From assembly GCA_930367205.1 (NCBI GenBank), contig OV884009.1, positions 92,773,189-92,837,188 on the forward strand: a stretch of 64,000 nt of DNA, read 5' to 3'. This document shows, piece by piece, positions 36,740 to 48,770 of this stretch. Made by a program: the position numbers and the translations under genes. The stretch is from Acanthosoma haemorrhoidale. Taxonomy: Eukaryota; Arthropoda; Insecta; Hemiptera; Acanthosomatidae. The notes under the pieces are model-generated. The model was given only the letters and a program-made list of their open reading frames with translations, was not told the origin of the DNA and did no database searches. The number at the start of each line of letters is the position of its first letter. Position 1 is the first letter of the stretch.

Positions 36740-36805
36740 CGGTAATTTAATATATACATATAAATATATATGTATTTATATATATTTATATATATATTTC
36801 TTAAA
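36740..36805. repeat. TA-rich low-complexity block
   Basis: Imperfect ATATAC/ATATTT/TATATA repeats, the source of the spurious open frame at 36606-36809. Confidence 0.75.
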
Positions 36806-38217
36806 ATAGATGTTAAAGATTAACCATCTATGATTGGACCACTTAGTAGACAGTAATTAAATAGTAGATACTTTAAGGATACTATATAAATGCACACATA
36901 TATTTACAAATTTAACACCGTTTAACATCCCTAAATATTATGTATGAGATGTGTATATATAAATATAAAATTTATGTTACTGGGACAGTATATTGTTAAT
37001 TAAATTCTAAATGTTGTTATCTGAAAAATCTATTTGTTTAAACTTAACTACACTAAAATAGTTTGTTATAAATGTTTACAAATATTTATGTAGCACTTAT
37101 GAACTGTAATTATACGAAAGAACTTGGCCACAATTGTTGCGGGCAAAAACTAAGGTGTTACTAAGCTATAAATGATTTTACTTCTACAATAATGACAAGA
37201 GCATTCCAAGTACTATTATCATGAGATAATAAGTCTAATGATAGACTTTTGAATTGTGACACTGCCATGTAATAGAATAGATTCGAATATAGTTATTTTT
37301 CTTTTTATGATGTTTCAGTTCAATACAATGGCTTGTATAACATTAAAGTAAATATTTCCTTTTTTAAAAAAAAAAAAGTATTAATAAGAAATTTGTTTGA
37401 AAAACAGAAAGTGAATATGTCTGTTTAAGGCCTAAAATTAAACTTAAAGGTTTTAACTTTGAAATCTCATCTTCATTTAGTCTTAATCGTATTACTTCTA
37501 TGTAAATACAGTAATAAAATATTTATATTGTAGATTTAGCGATGAATTATTGTAAAATTTAAATATCAGATAGCATAGCAAAAGCCATTTCTTTCACCTA
37601 AACAAGATCCTGTGATATTAATTAGTACGCTGATATATAAGACTATATCTGTATACAATGAGACTATTAAAAGTACATATGTATATCATTAATAGACACT
37701 GACTTTTCAGTAAATAACTTCTTAGATTCTTTTATCTAACAATTGTGACACAGTTCTTAGAATGTTAAAAAAAAAAAATTGAAAAAAAACAAATAAAAAA
37801 ACTAATGCTGTTGTTTTTAAGGTAATTTAAGCTTTATTAATGTAAAACTAAATGCCTCAACTATTCTCTAATCGTAATAAAATGATTGTTTGAAATAAAT
37901 GTTCAGTGTTATTTTCTAATATTTAAAAACTGTATTAATATTTGATGTTAGATATATATTGTATTAGCGATCTTTCTACTAACAATTTTGAATCTAGCTC
38001 AACGTATATGCGTTTCATCAACTATCAATTCGTATTCTTTGAATTATACTTAACTTAAGGAAGATATTCCTTTATGCAAATGTCTGTAATAATATTGATA
38101 CTATAAATATTATTTTACCACTGACCAATAAAAAAATTAAAATCCTAATCAAAAACTGTATAATAATACAAGTTCTTTGATATTCATCATTATTTTGGTT
38201 CATGTAACATATTTAAG

Positions 38218-38252
38218 TCGGCGATCTTTGTAACAGCTCTCAAGATCGCCGA
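38218..38252. other. perfect 11-bp inverted repeat (hairpin)
   Basis: TCGGCGATCTT (38218-38228) and AAGATCGCCGA (38242-38252) flank a 13-base loop. It is the only GC-rich patch in a long AT-rich stretch. Function unknown. Confidence 0.8.
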
Positions 38253-39039
38253 TTTCAAAGTAGAAATAATTCCAATTTACTTTTATTCATTTATTCATTT
38301 GGTACAATATACAACATACAGTGACGTAAAATTAAATTTTAAATTGTCAACTGCAATTTTTTTTTTCGAGGTGATACATATGTTTAAAAATATTAATTTC
38401 ACATTATGTGTTCATAATTAGAACTTAATAAAATTAAGAAATATAACAATGATTCATTATAAGTTGGGTTCATTCATGCTGTTTCGTTACAATTATCTAG
38501 GGAAATTTGTAATTTTGTTATGTGACTTGAGTTCTTTTGGAGAAATTTTATTTAATTACATCTGTTTTAAATTTTTATATATTTTGTTGTTGTTTGATTT
38601 ACGCGTAACAAAATTGTGGTTTTTTTTTAAATACAAAATAGTCTATTCAATTATATGTGTAATGTTAATAGAATGCAGTAACAAATAGATTCTTGTCAAT
38701 ACAAAGCACTTTAATTAAGGTAACTCAATGCGTCATGCAGTGCATTTTACATGAATATTTTGTCATGTTTTAAATTAGATTGTTTATGATTTATTGATAG
38801 TATTTTATTACAAAACTTTCATCTAATGAATCTATTTATTTCAGAATAAAGACAAAACAAAAAAATACGTACACATTAATGTTTCTTTTAAATTAGTTCC
38901 TGATATGAAAATTTGTATTTAAATCAGACAATAATACTAGTTGTACATAATGTTTATAACAGTAGTAACATATCTTAATAAATACTTTAGAATGAGAGAT
39001 TATGATATAATTTTCCCTTAAACATCCTTAAAATTAATT

Positions 39040-39480
39040 ACTAATTACTATTTTCCATTCTTTTATGCTGATGTTAACCCTGCCAATAAAAAGCCTTCAG
39101 ATGCATGTCGCTATTATTCCCGTTCCTCTTGACTTTGAGTACGGAGGCCTATTTCCAACATACATCCGGTTCACAGCCAACCCCACTGCTATCATCCGGT
39201 CAACTGGTTCCCAACGGGTGGCCATCACCACCCACCGTTGGAATTGAAGAGATCTTAAGGGTGGTTTTTGGCTCCAAGGAAACTTAGCGGGCGTTGAGAA
39301 TCGACCACCGCCCCCTGGGCTACATACTTGAGTATCCTCTGAAAAGTTCGACATGTAATTATGATACTTAGGGGTTTAGATATGTTGACCGTATTTCCCC
39401 TATCGTATCTCATGGGGTAGGGTTTGCAGTGAGTTGCTATCAGTACATCAGTACCATTCAACTGGATATTCAGCCCTCAA
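39040..39480. other. GC-richer island, unidentified
   Basis: Base composition jumps here and overlapping short open frames appear on both strands (39065-39247, 39097-39354, 39255-39461), which suggests composition rather than coding. It may be an old repeat. I recognise no domain. The following 39481-40833 is AT-rich with nothing recognised. Confidence 0.35.
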
Positions 39481-40838
39481 ATTAAGAAAAACTATAGGAA
39501 CAGACTTTCCCAATACTCCTAAGGGATAAATTAATATCCCGGGTACGATGGGATTCATCTTTGAATAATTAATGACATCGGAGAATACAAAACTAATGAC
39601 TTTGAGCTAGATGATTGGAATATACTATAGTTTCCTCACCTACTAACACATTTGAGTCAATGCAAACACACAAGCATTTGTAGGTATATTTATACATTAA
39701 ATACTTTTAATTATAGAACTATAACATAACAAAGTTAAATAAATGGTATTCATACATACATTTTCATAAAAAAGTAATACAAATCTTAACAAACAACTTA
39801 CTGTAACAAATAATCAATTCAAACAAAAAATTTTAAGTCATCGATGCGAACCTGTTGGATGATCCAACCACGGATAATTGAGACTACATCAATATATAGA
39901 TGATGCCTTGTGCATATCCACCACGACACACCTGCAGTATCGTAGCTCGATTTCTATTGCATAGTGGATTCCTTCAGTCCATTGACGTGTGTAACAAAAT
40001 TTATTATTTATTAATAATAACCCAACTAGAGTTGCAACTGTAATGCCAATATGAGTTTTATGGTCAATAATTCTAGATTCCCAACCTAGATATCACTTCC
40101 CTTAAAAAACATCCTTGGCATAAAATTATTTGTCTTTAACATTTTTTGCCACCTTATTAAACATTTAGATGTTTTATACGTGGAAATGAAAGTCTAAAGG
40201 ATCTCCTGACTTGGCCAGATAAACAGAAGAATGAAAAAGAAATAAGTCTCAAGGGAACTGAAGCTGATTTCTATGTTTGGGGTTGTACTGTGACGTCGAA
40301 ATATTGTTTCAAAGGAATAATGTATGTAATAATGTTTATTTTTGGGTCACAGCTATGTATACTGTAATGATTCTAGGTTAAAATAATCTTTATAGAGTGT
40401 TTACGATTTTGTGAGGTACCCTTGGATTATTGGGAACACCAATGCCAGAAAAAGGGAGAGCTATCTAGTAACGCTCCAAAACAGCACGTGGTGTACTCTC
40501 AGTACAAGTTAGATTTTAGCGTTTTATTTTAGATTGGTTTTCAGACTTCAGAAGCGTCTAATTCCTCGTTAATGCTCACCTCCTTGCTTCCTATATAATG
40601 ATCGCCGCAAGTAGGAGATTAAGTTAGATGATCAGAAACTGAGGTAAGTGAATTAATTTTTGAATGTCTAGCTTTTTTATTTGCTCATCGTTTTTCTATA
40701 TTGTGTTTTATATTCTAAAATGAACTCCTCAATTAGTGCATGCAGCATATAATTTTAAGGTCAACTTATATCGTCGTATGAGGTGGAGAGATTTACCTAA
40801 AAGTAATGGCTCAGACTAAATTATTTAAATATTCATCC

Positions 40839-41694
40839 TGTTTACGCTGAACTACCCGTGGAGTATTATATACTTCCAAGTGATAATTCAAACACAGGTT
40901 GGTTCATTAGCATGAACTAGTGGACTGTAAATTAATGTAAATAAGAGTTGATGCCAATTCACAATACATTTATTCTAAAATTAAACAGAATATTATAAAA
41001 AAAAAAATTCATAAAAAAAAATGAGGAGCAAAATAAAATACCCAGGCCTGGTTAATAACAATAAAATTTGCCAATGTAAGACAGACTGGTTTCAAACAAA
41101 AAAACGTCTTTTATCCTCAACAACCAAAGGAATTAACCAAATTCTCGTCACTTTTAGTGTATATATGAAATAAGTGTATATTCACGCAGCGGAAAGTTGC
41201 AGTTCAAGTGCTCTCGCGGGTGCGGGCTGCAAACAAAACGTAGAGCTGTCGTCATCAGGTTGTGGCTCAAAAAAAAATCCAACCGCAGGGCGGCTATTCC
41301 AAGCTCCAAGGGGAACGTTGAAGATCATATAGGTATGATTTTGGCCAAATGGCCAATTAAGTCTGAGATCGGCACACCTTAACCCTTCAGACGTTACCTC
41401 AACACTGACGTAAATGGGCTTGGGCCCACAAGTTCCCCTACCAAAAGTCCAAAGTGCCACTGTCCTAGGTATGGAATTTTCCTTTAGGTATTTAACTTAG
41501 ATTACAATTTAATCTTACGAAATATAATGAATAGAAATTACACAATCATATTTTACATGAACAATAAAAAAAAACGATTTTTATTAACAGTTTTTTACGT
41601 CAGTAACGAAAATAATAAATAATTAAATCTAACAAACAAATTAATTTTTTACTTCACTTTTCCAACAAAACAAAAACTTTATCTGGCCTTAACA
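40839..41694 (-). repeat. 3' LTR of the BEL/Pao element
   Basis: In element orientation this begins TGTTAAGGCC at 41694 and ends TAAACA at 40839. An AATAAA signal lies on the minus strand at 40969-40974. An open frame of 92 codons (41182-41460) is present but has no known homology. Confidence 0.9.
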
Positions 41695-41755
41695 TACCGC
41701 CCACCAAATTTTCATTGAAAATTTCAAAGGTTAACATGAATTTATTGTAGCCATA

Positions 41756-41899
41756 TTAGTTGGCCCCTGTTTGTGGTAGCAATGGTGCCAATCTGGAAAC
41801 AGCCCGCGTGTACTCTCCTTTTGGAGTTTTAACTTTTACCACTCTAACTATCCCATCTTTCCCAGGATAGATTTCAATTATCCGGCCCGGAGGACCAAT
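41756..41899 (-). pseudogene. C-terminal pol fragment of the BEL/Pao element
   Basis: 47 codons plus stop remain open after the 5' LTR junction. The block with GRIIEIYPGKDGIVRVVKVKT is the post-integrase C-terminal domain typical of BEL/Pao pol. No start codon, not functional. Confidence 0.85.
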
Positions 41900-41901
41900 T
41901 A

Positions 41902-42757
41902 TGTTTACGCTGAACTACCCGTGGAGTATTATATACTTCCAAGTGATAATTCAAACACAGGTTGGTTCATTAGCATGAACTAGTGGACTGTAAATTAATG
42001 TAAATAAGAGTTGATGCCAATTCACAATACATTTATTCTAAAATTAAACAGAATATTATAAAAAAAAAAATTCATAAAAAAAAATGAGGAGCAAAATAAA
42101 ATACCCAGGCCTGGTTAATAACAATAAAATTTGCCAATGTAAGACAGACTGGTTTCAAACAAAAAAACGTCTTTTATCCTCAACAACCAAAGGAATTAAC
42201 CAAATTCTCGTCACTTTTAGTGTATATATGAAATAAGTGTATATTCACGCAGCGGAAAGTTGCAGTTCAAGTGCTCTCGCGGGTGCGGGCTGCAAACAAA
42301 ACGTAGAGCTGTCGTCATCAGGTTGTGGCTCAAAAAAAAATCCAACCGCAGGGCGGCTATTCCAAGCTCCAAGGGGAACGTTGAAGATCATATAGGTATG
42401 ATTTTGGCCAAATGGCCAATTAAGTCTGAGATCGGCACACCTTAACCCTTCAGACGTTACCTCAACACTGACGTAAATGGGCTTGGGCCCACAAGTTCCC
42501 CTACCAAAAGTCCAAAGTGCCACTGTCCTAGGTATGGAATTTTCCTTTAGGTATTTAACTTAGATTACAATTTAATCTTACGAAATATAATGAATAGAAA
42601 TTACACAATCATATTTTACATGAACAATAAAAAAAAACGATTTTTATTAACAGTTTTTTACGTCAGTAACGAAAATAATAAATAATTAAATCTAACAAAC
42701 AAATTAATTTTTTACTTCACTTTTCCAACAAAACAAAAACTTTATCTGGCCTTAACA
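41902..42757 (-). repeat. 5' LTR of the BEL/Pao element
   Basis: Same sequence as 40839-41694. Its inner end is joined almost directly to the pol C-terminus instead of to a primer-binding site, which marks the internal deletion. Confidence 0.9.
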
Positions 42758-42769
42758 CATCCAATGCTT

Positions 42770-44030
42770 TGTATTAGTTATATAATGGTAACGTAATGCC
42801 TCTTTTAAACGGTTGTTAAGGATGTGGAGCGGTAAAAACTCGGACAGTTATGGGAGTACAAAGTTGAGTAGCGTGCACTTGTTCAAGCAGTGACCCTATA
42901 TATCCCTGCTTTAAATTTTTCCATACTCAACTGAGGAATTTTTCCCCTATATATGCAAAGTATGATCCTTTCTCATCAAGAGATATTACAAACTGCTTCA
43001 GATTTATATGCAGTAGAGGAAAGATTGGTTTCTTTCTTTTAATTAATGTGTCATTAATGGCATTCTTTTCTCCAGCGTCCATGTTTTGTCTCTTAGACCA
43101 CTCTTTTCTAACCGAGTGGTGTGTTTTGTCTCTGCTATCAAAGAGGCACAAGAAGCAATGCTATTTGGTGTGGCCTCTTTGCTGTCCAAGGAGAAAGTTT
43201 ACCATTTTTAAGTCCTCACAAATCATCCATTGATGTTCATGATACTTTATCTCTCCAAGACCAAACCTATGGTGTAATAGTCTTCTTTCATTTTCGTTGA
43301 GTGAGCAATTGGTATTGAACCATATTTATACCCGTTGTGTTAAAGGACAAATTTCAAACTTAGCTTTGAGCTATCAATAAACAGGCACCTATCATCTAGA
43401 AAATAGTCAGAAGAATTTTTCCCAGGAGTACTCTAATTTCATGAAAAAAAATACTAGATTGCCTTCTTGAGAAAACCTTTTCTGCTACGGTAAAAGGTAA
43501 TTTTGGTTCTTTGTTCCAGCAAATGTTTGTCATTTAACCTGGAAGCCAGTAATTCAGAACCTTCTTTTGACAGGTTGAGATCTCTAGTGAGATCATTTAA
43601 CTCATCCTGGTTAAAACGTTGAGGAATTGATGGTAACCCCTCATAATCACTGTCACCTTCATTAGTGCCATAAGGGTAATATATGCAGAAATAGCAGTCA
43701 TCAAAGTGGTTTTTGGGTTCTCTTGAAAACATTAGTACCACGAATTCCAGACTTTTTCTTTTCCCAGTAGTCCACTGTCACAAATGTTCTGTACAAAGGT
43801 AAGTTTTACAGACCTGATGCGGTGCCTAGATTTATCTTTATCACCAAGCTTAACACCAAAGGATCCAAGATAAGCTCTCTTTACAAAGTCACTAACAGTT
43901 TTTAAATCAGAAAAACTCAATTTTTAATCTTTCAAACTCTTTCTTTTAACGTGTATCCTCCGCATGTTTGTATCTACAAAACACATCAGGATGATTTACA
44001 CAACTTCTTCTACTTGAAATCATTTTATTT
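42770..44030 (-). pseudogene. decayed copy of a multi-copy arthropod ORF family (unnamed)
   Basis: On the minus strand the blocks come in the order I recall for an uncharacterised, high-copy arthropod protein family: SSRRSCVNHPDVFC (about 44020), KRAYLGSFGVKLGDKDKS (43870), SREPKNHFDDCYFC (43720), FNQDELNDLTRDLNLSKE and ELLASRLNDKHLL..RTKITFYR (43630-43480), then FIDSSKLSLKFVL, HQWMICEDLKMVNFLLGQQ, CLFDSRDKTHHSVRKEW, and INDTLIKRKKPIFPLLHINL with KQFVISLDEKGSYFAYI (43150-42940). Several frameshifts and stops. CXXC-type pairs at the start suggest a zinc-binding head. The family behaves like a transposon-borne gene, but I cannot name it. The BEL insertion abuts its lower end. Confidence 0.6.
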
Positions 44031-44464
44031 ATATTCAACAACACAAATACAACACAGTACGTTTTAGATTAACTTTATAACAACTATTTCCTGAACACAA
44101 ATATCATGTGAGGCCAACTTCAACATACCCTGCACGGCGAGAACTCACAAACTAACCTCACTTATATTACCGGAAGCTTACTCCATTTGGTGGATATTCC
44201 TGGAACTAACTAGACAGCAGACAAATATACAGGAACCAATCCTTGTATATGTGATTTAGAACTGCACAAAATGGAATTAGAACTGACCGTTAAAAAAAAA
44301 TTCTGATCCAAAAAAATAGAGCAGAAAAGAAAACATGATTTCATAGCACCCTAAATATTTAAAGTAAAATAAGTAAAATATAGCTAAAATAAGTTCTAAA
44401 ATCCTAGGCATCAAAGAAAAAGGTTTTCTTGTAGCACTGTGTAATCGGTTTGATACATTCATTT

Positions 44465-44540
44465 AATCTGGATCAATCATCCGGATAATTGACTTTGCTA
44501 TTAATGGCGCTCGGTTAATCAATACTCTACTGTATAGATG
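44465..44540 (-). repeat. possible pogo/Tigger-like terminal repeat fragment
   Basis: The minus strand reads ACAGTAGAGTATTGATTAAC then CGAGCG, and later ATTATCCGGATGATTGATCC, reminiscent of pogo/Tigger inverted termini. No partner terminus was found nearby, so this is weak. Confidence 0.25.
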
Positions 44541-44700
44541 AATATAAAGTAACTTTGTAAGAAATCTTTTGGCCTGGATGAAGTGTGTCTAAATCATGCT
44601 GTGCCGAGATAGACGACTTGCCGGCCCGTGTAAAAGCTCTGGCATTTTAATAAGTTCGCATTCGCACCGACCAGGTCGGATTGATTGACCTCTCGGCTGG

Positions 44701-44730
44701 TATAAATACGATAAGGCACAGCTGTCAGTG
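44701..44730 (+). promoter_or_regulatory. candidate TATA plus initiator core promoter
   Basis: TATAAATA at 44701-44708 is followed by TCAGTG at 44725-44730, putting the initiator A 26 bases after the first T, the arthropod spacing. The surroundings are GC-richer than average and may be a decayed LTR. No downstream coding gene is supported. Confidence 0.35.
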
Positions 44731-44829
44731 CGCAAGTCTCCGTTTTCGAGGGTACTAAATTTTTACCAGCAACAACTCTACTGCATCTTGTTTTGGGCTC
44801 CATGAGCTCCACATACAGCTCCGTGAGGC

Positions 44830-47000
44830 CATGAGGGTTAGTTAAAAGGAGTGACTCTTGAAAATTGAGACATCACTATGAACTTCCGGGTTCCGACACT
44901 CTCCTTCAGTGTACATTATCATCAGCCATATCGTTCCCTACAGGTGCCTATCACAAACACTTTATGGGATCACATAACACTTTCACCAAAGAGCTATAGC
45001 TATCATTTTCAATCAATCAGGTTATTTTCTTTTAGCCTTAACACGTTTTTTTAATACTGCTAGACACCTATATTTTCATATAGACAAAATACTGACTTGA
45101 AACCCTCGTACAAGACTTACATAACAAGTATTATAAAACAGAGAGTTTGATCAGTTAAACCCACTGCTTAACAGAAACTCAAACCTCACACTAGAAAATT
45201 ACCTGCACATTGACAAACATTTACTGAAACTAATTTGGAATTACGGACTAAAACTATTAGACACAGAATATCAAACCAATCAAATAATTCTAACCCATGC
45301 CCATCCTTTCACAGTTATCTCCATGTGCTAACTGGAGTGAGATTCAGGAACACTCATCCTTATAAACCTCCTCGCCACCTAAAGCGGCGGTGACCCTCGA
45401 TCTATTGTAAATAGATTAGTCATGGGGTCCTGGCACTTGACATAATCCCCACTCATGTCCTGAGCGTCTGTGGCTCTCTGGTTGTCTCAGACGGGGAAAA
45501 CTGTTAGAGAGGGAGGCGGGAGGAGCTCCGCTGCTTCCGGCCGTTCCATTAGCTTGCTGGAGGAATTTCCTTGGAAGTGATGGGGGGGGCTCCTGGATGG
45601 AACAAGTATGAACATATTGTATGGATGTTGAAATGGACGTGAACCGTACATAAGTATGAATGAATTCTTACCTTTCAACTAATTACGCTGTACAAGGACA
45701 TTGTAATTTTTCAAATAAACATCTTTACATATAGAATTTAATAAATGATGAATTGTATTTTTCCTATCGTGTTTTAAATTTTTGTTAAAAGAATATAAAA
45801 CTAACTTAAAAATTAAAATAATTCCACTTTTCTTCTACGTCCGTCCGTCAGTTCATTGAAATGAGTCAGTTATTAACCTTTTGTTCTTCTCTTCTTTGTG
45901 CTTGTGTCTGTGGCAAGACGCCTACGTTTTCTTCTCTCGTTTAGCAGATAAAAAGACAAGCACTGATAAATGAGACGCTGACCAAGGAAAAATAAAGACA
46001 AAGCAATTTGTCTAAAAACAAATGTCCATGGACGAACTCCGATCCCACTACGTGTCTGGTTACGGAACGTTTCGGGATTGAAACTCTCCGCTCCTCAATT
46101 TAAGATATATTTTTACCACCAACAAAATTTATTTCCTCGTAACATACGTGGCTTAAAAAGGTGAATAACTAATTTTAAATAGGGAAAGTGTTTATCTTAT
46201 TTTAGTAGAGATTTTAAATAATAATATGATGATCTATCACGAGTGAGAACTAAATAAAAATTTCCTTAATACTTTATCTGTTGTTTTATTTTTATTACAC
46301 ACATATATATTCCATATACACACACTATACATGATACACCATGTCCAAACGTTTGCTTTTTCAAAGTACTTTAATTGAACTTAAAAAAGTCCATTTTGAG
46401 TATAAACAAAACACTCAAATAGAATTATTAAAAAGCTAGATCCTTTCTGGAACTCCTGAGAGCATCATGATTCGTATATTTCATGTCTCTACTACGAATT
46501 TATTTCAGATATGTATCAAGCTCAGTCCCGTCATACCACATAACCATTATACATTTCTGTTTCACAGTATATGGTCAAAAGGAATGACCTCTGTATTTTC
46601 CTTAGTGGCCAAAAAGCAATTAACAAATCAAATCTGATCCAGTGATTTTATCTGCAATGAACTTTTGAAACATTGACGTACCTGCTTCTGCACCTGGGGC
46701 GGTCCTCAATTTTCCACCCATTCTAATTAATAATTTAACTATTCTAAAGAAGTATTGGTGCTTGTTAACATACGCACCATCGGGGGGGGGGGCTGATTGC
46801 AAGCAGCAGCAGTGAAAGCGAAAGCTACTTGTACATGTCAAGTTATATGTTATTAGAATTACTTTTAACATTGTTATTCATACATGTACTTGGGGATAGT
46901 TATGTTATGGTTTTTAGTAAAACGTTTTTCCTGAAAAATTTAATTAATTTCCGGGTTATGATGTCTTGCAAAATTCGCCATTTAATCGACTACAATACCT
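44830..47000. other. repeat-rich intergenic stretch, no supported gene
   Basis: A GC-rich patch at 45350-45680 resembles LINE 3'-UTR sequence in composition but I cannot place it. The rest is AT-rich with a G-run at 46782-46791. No open frame here has recognisable similarity. Confidence 0.4.
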
Positions 47001-47029
47001 TTCCTTAATTAAAATTACCAGTTAAATTT

Positions 47030-47960
47030 TTTCGCCTAACAAAATACAAATAATTTAGCTACAGAGACTTTTGCCCAGCTGGATTGTACAGACGATCCGC
47101 TGTGGGGCGTTGGTAGATTTCGGTCCTTTGCATGAACTGGTTCGATGTCTAGATGGCTACATGAATCGGCCAAGAACATGGCCTTTGGCCACCTCGTGAT
47201 GCAATCAAAAGGCAAAGGGGGTCAGGAAAGGTGAAAGTGGTACGTACGGTGGGAGGGACTCAGTCAAGCCCCAACCGTCCATAGGAGCACACGCCATGGC
47301 TGCCATCTACCTCTGAGAGATCATAGACAAGGTAATTGGCATTTTTTTTTTTTTTTTTCATCAATTTATTAAATTTATTTCAAGGAATTAATTTCTTAAA
47401 CAATTCATACTAAAAAAAAAATCGAATTTCCTTTAATATTAATCATATTTCAGCACGCCTTTTCTATTTAAAAATATATAATTTTTCTAAAAGCACTACA
47501 TTTATGTTATAAATATTTCAACTGATATGAGCGTAACAAAACGTTTTAGAACGCTTGTATTTTTTTTAATTTTACTTTTTTTCAACCATCAGCCAAACAT
47601 AAAAAATATTAAATTAAATGGCATCCGGAGGCAATACAGACAAACATTTCATACTGAATTTTTTTTCTTGCGGACTGTCAGAGTTTCTTGCCGGGACGAC
47701 AGAAGAGGTTGCGTATTGTGGCTAGAACGGTCCCATTGAAAAGATGATGAATGGAGACTGTATTGAGAAGTGAAGATACCGTTAACCACACCGACACACC
47801 TTTGTAACCTTAGCCATGGCCACCTGAAACCTGCCCTACGTATCAACACGTGCCAATCAGCTGGCCCTCTCCTCGCAGCTGTCAATATATTATTCAATTA
47901 TAAACAAAGTTATTAACTTCTGAAAGCGAAAGTTTAAACCGAATGGACCCGCGAGTCAAT
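47030..47960. other. unidentified moderately GC-rich repeat-like segments
   Basis: 47030-47340 is GC-richer and ends in an 18-base T-run near 47341-47358. 47640-47960 is a second GC-richer patch. Both look like old retroposed sequence, without a nameable domain. The open frame at 47649-47897 (minus) is unsupported. Confidence 0.3.
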
Positions 47961-48694
47961 GGCCCTCGTCACGTCTTCTAGGTTTTTATTATCAGCCCAT
48001 TTAACCATATTTTTGATTTTGTATTTTCTATGTGTATGTGCTTTCTCTTTTTGTTTGTTCTGGTGAATGTAAGTCTCCTTACAGAGGCATGAAATATAAA
48101 AGTTCCATTTGATAAAGCGATGAAAAATACTTCTGACTCTATAAACTATAATTAAGTATCATATTAATTAATTAATAATTACTATTAAAAATAAATATTA
48201 TTTAATCTTTTTGAAAGGTATACGAAATTAAAAATCGCATTATTAATATGATTTGTTTGGACTTCAATTAAACATAAATAGGTAAACTTTAATTTTTAAA
48301 CATTATTGAAATTGTAGTCATGCTTGATGCGGAAACATAAAATTTTGCATTAAAATTCCATGTAACTCCCCAATGATACTTGTAATAAAAGAACTCCTAA
48401 ATAATAAAGGTTCATCAAATAATTAATTAGTTTATAATTCTACGTTTAAAATTCACACATTTTTTTTTGGATACAAATCTGACAAAATATTAATAAAAAC
48501 TTCATTCACTCTTCTCGACAGTTGAATTCCTGGCCAGGCGATCATCCTCTTTTGGGAAGATTTAACATCTACTAGATTCAGGGATCAGTCAGCTTAGAAT
48601 TATCTTTATTACTATATTGTTGAAGTTTTAACATGCCCTTATCTTATATTAAAAAGGAAAGCTATGCTTCTGTTTACATGAATCCAATAAACTT

Positions 48695-48770
48695 CACTTT
48701 CCGCCCAGGGACTTGACCCCGGAATCTCCACAGCGTGAAGCAGTTACGCTAACCACCGTACCATATCAGA
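48695..48770 (-). repeat. tRNA-derived SINE or pseudo-tRNA
   Basis: On the minus strand TGGTTAGCGTAACTGC (A-box-like) is followed by GGGGTCAAGTCCC (B-box-like), with a plausible T stem and an imperfect anticodon arm. The acceptor stem does not close, so a functional tRNA is unlikely. Flanking 47961-48690 and 48771-49790 are AT-rich with nothing recognised. Confidence 0.5.

Larger units (their letters stand above)
35301..39040. other. very AT-rich stretch without recognised genes or transposons
   Basis: Texture resembles insect 3' UTR or intergenic sequence: long A and T runs (36480-36525), a TA-rich low-complexity block (36740-36800) and no coherent transposon. A perfect GC-rich hairpin stands out at 38218-38252. 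Confidence 0.45.
40839..42757 (-). mobile_element. BEL/Pao LTR retrotransposon, collapsed: two identical LTRs with 207-bp interior
   Basis: Two 856-bp direct repeats (40839-41694 and 41902-42757) look identical, keep a constant 1063-bp offset, and are bounded by TG...CA. The 5-bp duplication CATCC flanks the whole unit (40834-40838 and 42758-42762), as expected for BEL/Pao insertion. The interior, read on the minus strand, encodes PPGRIIEIYPGKDGIVRVV and RLAPLLPQTGAN then stop, the known end of BEL/Pao polyproteins. A polypurine-like tract GGTGGGCGG then abuts the 3' LTR. Gag, protease, RT, RNase H, integrase and the primer-binding site are gone. LTR identity implies a recent insertion. Confidence 0.9.

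Noticed and set aside
40839..42757. Segmental tandem duplication of a host sequence
   Set aside because: TG...CA ends, flanking 5-bp duplication, BEL/Pao pol C-terminus and polypurine tract in the spacer identify the two copies as LTRs.
48695..48770. Working tRNA gene
   Set aside because: A- and B-box-like segments are present but the acceptor stem does not pair, so only a SINE or pseudo-tRNA is supported.
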